The position numbers and the translations under genes were made by a program. Positions 42,201 through 44,789 of a DNA stretch of 44,789 nt are shown in pieces (positions within the stretch are counted from its first letter, which is position 1; the number at the start of each line of letters is the position of its first letter). The DNA is taken from the IMG/VR virus record IMGVR_UViG_3300033143_005424, positions 1-44,789 of that record; one strand, given 5' to 3'. Source of the DNA: a virus. The notes below the pieces were generated by a model. It was not told the DNA's origin. It saw nothing but the letters and a program-made list of their open reading frames with translations, and did no database searches.

Positions 42201-43487
42201 ACAGATAAAACATTTTCAGAAGCAAGAGTACTTTGTAATGTAGAATCCCCCCCGATTGTTACTGCTTCATTTAAAGATATTAATGAACAAATGATTGGTG
42301 AAACATCAGCTTTTTCTGAAGAAACTAGTAGTGAAGCATCAGTTACATATTACGAAGCGGCTCCTTTTGCTTGGGTAGGAACTGGAACCGGTTATATAGA
42401 TAAAATTAATTTAGATGATGATTCTATAGAAAACATACTTGTAGGCAGCAATGCCGAAAATACTTTTTATGACGGTGAATATATGTGGGTTTCATGTAGT
42501 GACTCTTTTAATCCATTGATCCAAAAACTTCATAAATATACAAATGAACTTCTTTGTACAACTTTAACTTCTAGTGGAGCTTATGGAACAGTTTTATCAA
42601 AGTTTCCAGAACAAATGTGCAAAGCTAGTTACCTTTGGTTTGTTTGTAATACTAATGACTCAGGAAGTTATAGAGTTCAAAGGATAAGTCTTTATAATTG
42701 TTATAAATATATAGGTATTTCAGAACCTACAGTTGGTGATTATGCTAAAGGTATAGCATATGATGGGAGTAGTATTTGGATTGCTTGGAGTGGCGTATTA
42801 GGTAATTTTAGTCAGTATGGTATTCATTTAGAGTCTTATGGATCATTTGGAATAAGATCAGAAAGATTATTATTTGCTGGAGGGTATTTATGGTTTTCAG
42901 CATATGTAGCCGGGGAGTATAGAATATGTAAATTTGATGTATCTTCTAAAACTGTTCTTGATTATGCAGTAATTCCTGATTACACATATGATTTAGCGTT
43001 TGATGGAGTTAATGTTTGGACTACTATAAGAAATGACGCTATTGCAGTTAAAATAAATGCTTCAACAATGACAATTGCAGATAATGTTGCTGTTGGGAAT
43101 GACCCAAGAGGAATTACTTTTGATGGAAGTAATATTTTAGTATGTAATTATTATGATGATACTATATCAAGAATTGCTGTTTTAAATGGAAGTGGAACTA
43201 CAACAATAACAGGCATAACAGAAGAACCATGTAATATTGAAATTAGTGAACCTGTTATATATCCGAATCCACATCCTGGTTCAGTACAAGTAGGAACTAC
43301 TTTAGCATTAACATGTAGTATATTAGATTATGATATTTACTACACAATAGATGGTTCAGACCCTAATCCCGGTACTTTATATACTGCTCCTTTTACAATA
43401 CCTCATGGCGTAGTTAAAGTAAAAGCAGTAGGAACTTATAATGGTAAAATACAATTATACAATTATACAACTTATTCTCCTTTATAA
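39231..43487 (+). CDS. gp6-like N-terminal half fused to propellers (second split copy, part 1)
   Basis: AAGGAT lies before the ATG; the product opens MTDPISTQIDVSRDSIKSQV. Residues 1-557 repeat the gp6-like N-terminal part to KDCSKFMLS. The rest holds a sialidase-like propeller (about 590-960), a linker with WDSTSESWIS, a YVTN-like propeller (about 1045-1335; 'YDGEYMWVSC', 'FDGSNILVCNYY') and a C-terminal chitobiase-type domain (about 1340-1410; IYYTIDGSDPNPGTLYTAPF). Compared with the first split copy it lacks the second YVTN propeller. The gp6 C-terminal module is again missing. Confidence 0.75.
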   Translation: MTDPISTQIDVSRDSIKSQVGMYLKEYLELENVDLTKSSFLLFLVNILSTLTGNILFYQLSLYKEFYLTQAQLPDSIFNLSAFLGYNSSSATYATSNVTMTVDFNFPDSSNTFTIPSGFKFKSDSIEFVTYYNSAITITNNSAVSILITEGNKKYYLPVTIGSGSFSFSLPIRQYKITSKEFKLASNLEQYQFVTIDVPIDGKVSSLSVGITVPGDAIVKTWTEYNNLYLMSDTIEGYVSRRTADGITLFFGNGLIGAQPVAGSSVTVNINETEGISGNVAEGTINKGEKIYTYLDSGATQVVKYTATNSVAAFNGKEEEALEEIRSNSIKSITSLGNLVTNNDYKNINVVVDDSPLEPDTIAVLKRSDLRLNDIQLYSPVKFENVITPTRNEQRSQNYYGVPIPRGTVISSNGTDYYTLFDLDVNTDSSMVNYNYVMYEIEQIPSLIKDYETTYDFAVTNLIVSNSNNTSIFELYYTSTEVNCDLCSCEMQIASNERTYDMTIDSTSSIFTLNITPYTLLPADEQIYYFTITNPSGTAVSKYSATFTFIKDCSKFMLSSIGDYIDSTSVPGDPIIIDVDPEPPIVGPLYTWEITDDIYSFLNIIYNHIDGNTHITYEGNEGIYYIYGNNGVYSNPEFLFPDEDYSEEYCTMAYDSTGTMYFSGRTDDWELRYYKYGTQTEILDEGPLGSTFSVDMIIDDNDYVHIFYRKSNILYHTTNLSGAFVREVIYTHSDENPWGASVVAKIDRDQNYHIAVIIPAQYIPETHVYTSNIAYIYGNTGNWSSPDIVDIENRWVRVHMDIDKIEVGVVHISYYSHDDDHIRYTSNSSGTWEYTNIHTLPPVDLNNDWDIATNNVITQNNKVYIITCYRKYVWALDIYKSTIVISVKINNNWISYNLLEYTDKIIAFSSMATSLYHNLIYLVYKTTASGNIKSVTSGVYGESGWVDVTNDQFWEPTPLLDNTSWDSTSESWISNDLTNSIDLIPTGDWETDKTFSEARVLCNVESPPIVTASFKDINEQMIGETSAFSEETSSEASVTYYEAAPFAWVGTGTGYIDKINLDDDSIENILVGSNAENTFYDGEYMWVSCSDSFNPLIQKLHKYTNELLCTTLTSSGAYGTVLSKFPEQMCKASYLWFVCNTNDSGSYRVQRISLYNCYKYIGISEPTVGDYAKGIAYDGSSIWIAWSGVLGNFSQYGIHLESYGSFGIRSERLLFAGGYLWFSAYVAGEYRICKFDVSSKTVLDYAVIPDYTYDLAFDGVNVWTTIRNDAIAVKINASTMTIADNVAVGNDPRGITFDGSNILVCNYYDDTISRIAVLNGSGTTTITGITEEPCNIEISEPVIYPNPHPGSVQVGTTLALTCSILDYDIYYTIDGSDPNPGTLYTAPFTIPHGVVKVKAVGTYNGKIQLYNYTTYSPL

Positions 43488-43505
43488 AAATAGGAATTTT
43501 AATTT

Positions 43506-44789
43506 ATGACAATATCTAATGTAGTAATATCACCAGCAAACGAATCAGCAGTATATCCTACTGACCTGATTACGTTAACGTGCTCGAGTTCGGGGGTTGC
43601 TATATATTATACATTAGATGGAAGTACTCCAACTAAAGATTCTAATTTATATACAGTACCGTTTGTTATAGGAAGCGCTACAGAGGTTACCGCCAAAGCA
43701 TTTACTATTTATGGAGATGAATATATAGAGTTAGAGACTGGAGAGGATATAGGGTATTTTAAAATAGATTCAACTTCTGAAATTGATATAATTCTTAATA
43801 ATGTATCGTTATATTATAATAAAGATTTAAAAGGGACTGTTACACAATGGGATACGTCATTCGATGAAACAACATGGAGTGGAGGGAATAGAGGAGAATA
43901 TAGTACAGCAGATGAAAAATATCATGTTATATATTTTGGAGAACCTGGAATTGATCCCCGTGGGGGAGTAACAAGAGGTAATATGATGTATATAAAAGGA
44001 ACTGAAGATAATTTCAGTACTCCTATAGATTTAATAGCAACAATGCCACATTTTTATCATAGTCACACCTATCCAAGAATGACAGTAGATAGTAATGGAT
44101 ATGTTCATCTAATTATATATGACGGTTATATATATTACGGTACAAATAAAACTGGTACATGGGTTGAAGAAGAATTAATAGAAATATATGATATGGATGA
44201 TGATGATAATGATTTAGATATAGTTGTTGATGCTAATGGGTATGTTCATATTGCAGCTTTGATGTCTGAGTATGATGATGGTGATGATGTTGGAGTTTAT
44301 TATATTACTAATAAAACAGGATCATGGACATCTGAGAGAAATGTACAAGCTACGGATTATGATTATATGGCAGGTGGGGTTCAAATAGATGTAGACAAAA
44401 ATGGAATAATTCATATTATTTATGGGATAGTTCCTTATTCTGGAAGTGAAGGATATTATTATATATATGGAAGTATGTGGAGTTGGTCAAGTCCTTCTTT
44501 TACTGGAGTAGACCTAAATGATGGTTCAGCTTTAAGTATGAAAATTGATGCTAACTCAGTAGTTAATTTTACATCATTAATAAATCCTCCAGGCAAATTC
44601 TCTACTGTGTTATATACAAAAAATGAAACTTCAACTCCTTTGGCTTTTACATCAGAAATCCTTTATCCACCTGCTTCAATTGATTTAACTTTATGGAAAT
44701 CAAATACTATTATTCTAAGAGAAGAAAATTCTCATATTTTTATACTTATTAGTTATTATAAGACCTACTCACAGAAGATAGTACTTTTT
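43506..44789 (+). CDS. Chitobiase domain plus propeller (second split copy, part 2; 3' partial)
   Basis: The frame is open from the ATG at 43506 to the last base (428 codons), so the gene runs off the right edge. Residues 1-75 are a chitobiase-type domain (AIYYTLDGSTPTKDSNLYTV) very like that of the gene at 36946. A beta module follows (about 80-120; KIDSTSEIDI), then a sialidase-like propeller ('VDSNGYVHLII', 'VDANGYVHIAA', 'VDKNGIIHIIY'). It is in the same frame as the preceding gene across TAA, TAG and TAA. By analogy it should end, outside the window, with a gp6 C-terminal module. Confidence 0.7.
   Translation, partial: MTISNVVISPANESAVYPTDLITLTCSSSGVAIYYTLDGSTPTKDSNLYTVPFVIGSATEVTAKAFTIYGDEYIELETGEDIGYFKIDSTSEIDIILNNVSLYYNKDLKGTVTQWDTSFDETTWSGGNRGEYSTADEKYHVIYFGEPGIDPRGGVTRGNMMYIKGTEDNFSTPIDLIATMPHFYHSHTYPRMTVDSNGYVHLIIYDGYIYYGTNKTGTWVEEELIEIYDMDDDDNDLDIVVDANGYVHIAALMSEYDDGDDVGVYYITNKTGSWTSERNVQATDYDYMAGGVQIDVDKNGIIHIIYGIVPYSGSEGYYYIYGSMWSWSSPSFTGVDLNDGSALSMKIDANSVVNFTSLINPPGKFSTVLYTKNETSTPLAFTSEILYPPASIDLTLWKSNTIILREENSHIFILISYYKTYSQKIVLF

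Noticed and set aside
1-44789. Reassigned stop codons, as in some huge phages
   Set aside because: TAA, TAG (for example ending the genes at 3346, 4737 and 7121) and TGA (for example at 19174, 23711 and 27299) all end well-bounded genes, and no long frame requires reading through one class of stop.
1-44789. CRISPR array or tandem DNA repeats
   Set aside because: No regularly spaced direct repeats were seen. The recurring promoter elements are thousands of bases apart, and the gp6-like repeats are gene duplications.

Overview
The window is AT-rich and looks like part of the genome of a large contractile-tailed (myovirus-type) phage. The evidence is a tail sheath, a tail tube, a gp25-like wedge protein, a P2 gpI-like tail protein and gp6/Baseplate_J-like proteins, all in tightly packed genes with strong AAGGAG/AGGAGG ribosome sites. 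TAA, TAG and TGA all end well-supported genes, so the ordinary bacterial code applies. A lipoprotein signal joined to a C-terminal membrane anchor (a unimolecular-spanin layout) points to a Gram-negative host. No host, integrase, tRNA or CRISPR array can be identified from the sequence.

Layout. 1-4737 (+): virion proteins, including a beta-rich tail/fibre-like protein cut by the left edge and a beta-helix-like protein. 4743-5325 (-): two small unknown genes. 5417-7121 (+): small membrane proteins that look like a lysis cassette, then an HD-domain protein. 7149-9629 (+): a tail protein and a gpI-like baseplate protein. 9729-11400 (+): a metallophosphoesterase and a zinc-ribbon protein with a structured leader. 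11466-12365 (-): a ParB-like protein. 12509-15211 (+): a structural protein and the tail sheath. 15296-23467 (-): a long accessory operon. 23559-29145 (+): a 50-aa gene, an HNH endonuclease, tail tube, cysteine-rich proteins, and gp26/gp51-like and gp25-like baseplate genes. 29158-44789 (+): an array of gp6/Baseplate_J paralogues.

The accessory operon holds a CCA-adding-type nucleotidyltransferase, an RlaP-type nucleotidyltransferase, a KptA/Tpt1 RNA 2'-phosphotransferase and a radical-SAM protein, which together suggest RNA repair. It also holds three proteins that share one N-terminal motif (MKxKxDF[VI]TNSSSxSF) in front of unrelated bodies, an FmdB-like zinc ribbon, several tiny membrane proteins and a PD-(D/E)XK homing-type endonuclease.

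The most unusual region is 29158-44789. One intact 815-aa gp6-like protein is followed by two enlarged copies. In each, the Baseplate_J-type N-terminal module is followed at the same internal point by sialidase-like and YVTN-like beta-propellers and chitobiase-type domains. Each enlarged copy is then split into two genes that stay in the same frame but are separated by three stop codons. The second gene of the first split pair carries the missing gp6 C-terminal module. This would build receptor-binding propellers directly into the baseplate ring.

Divergent intergenic regions reuse a CTATATATATTAAT element facing minus-strand genes and a GAACAAAAATAAA element facing plus-strand genes, which suggests two promoter classes.
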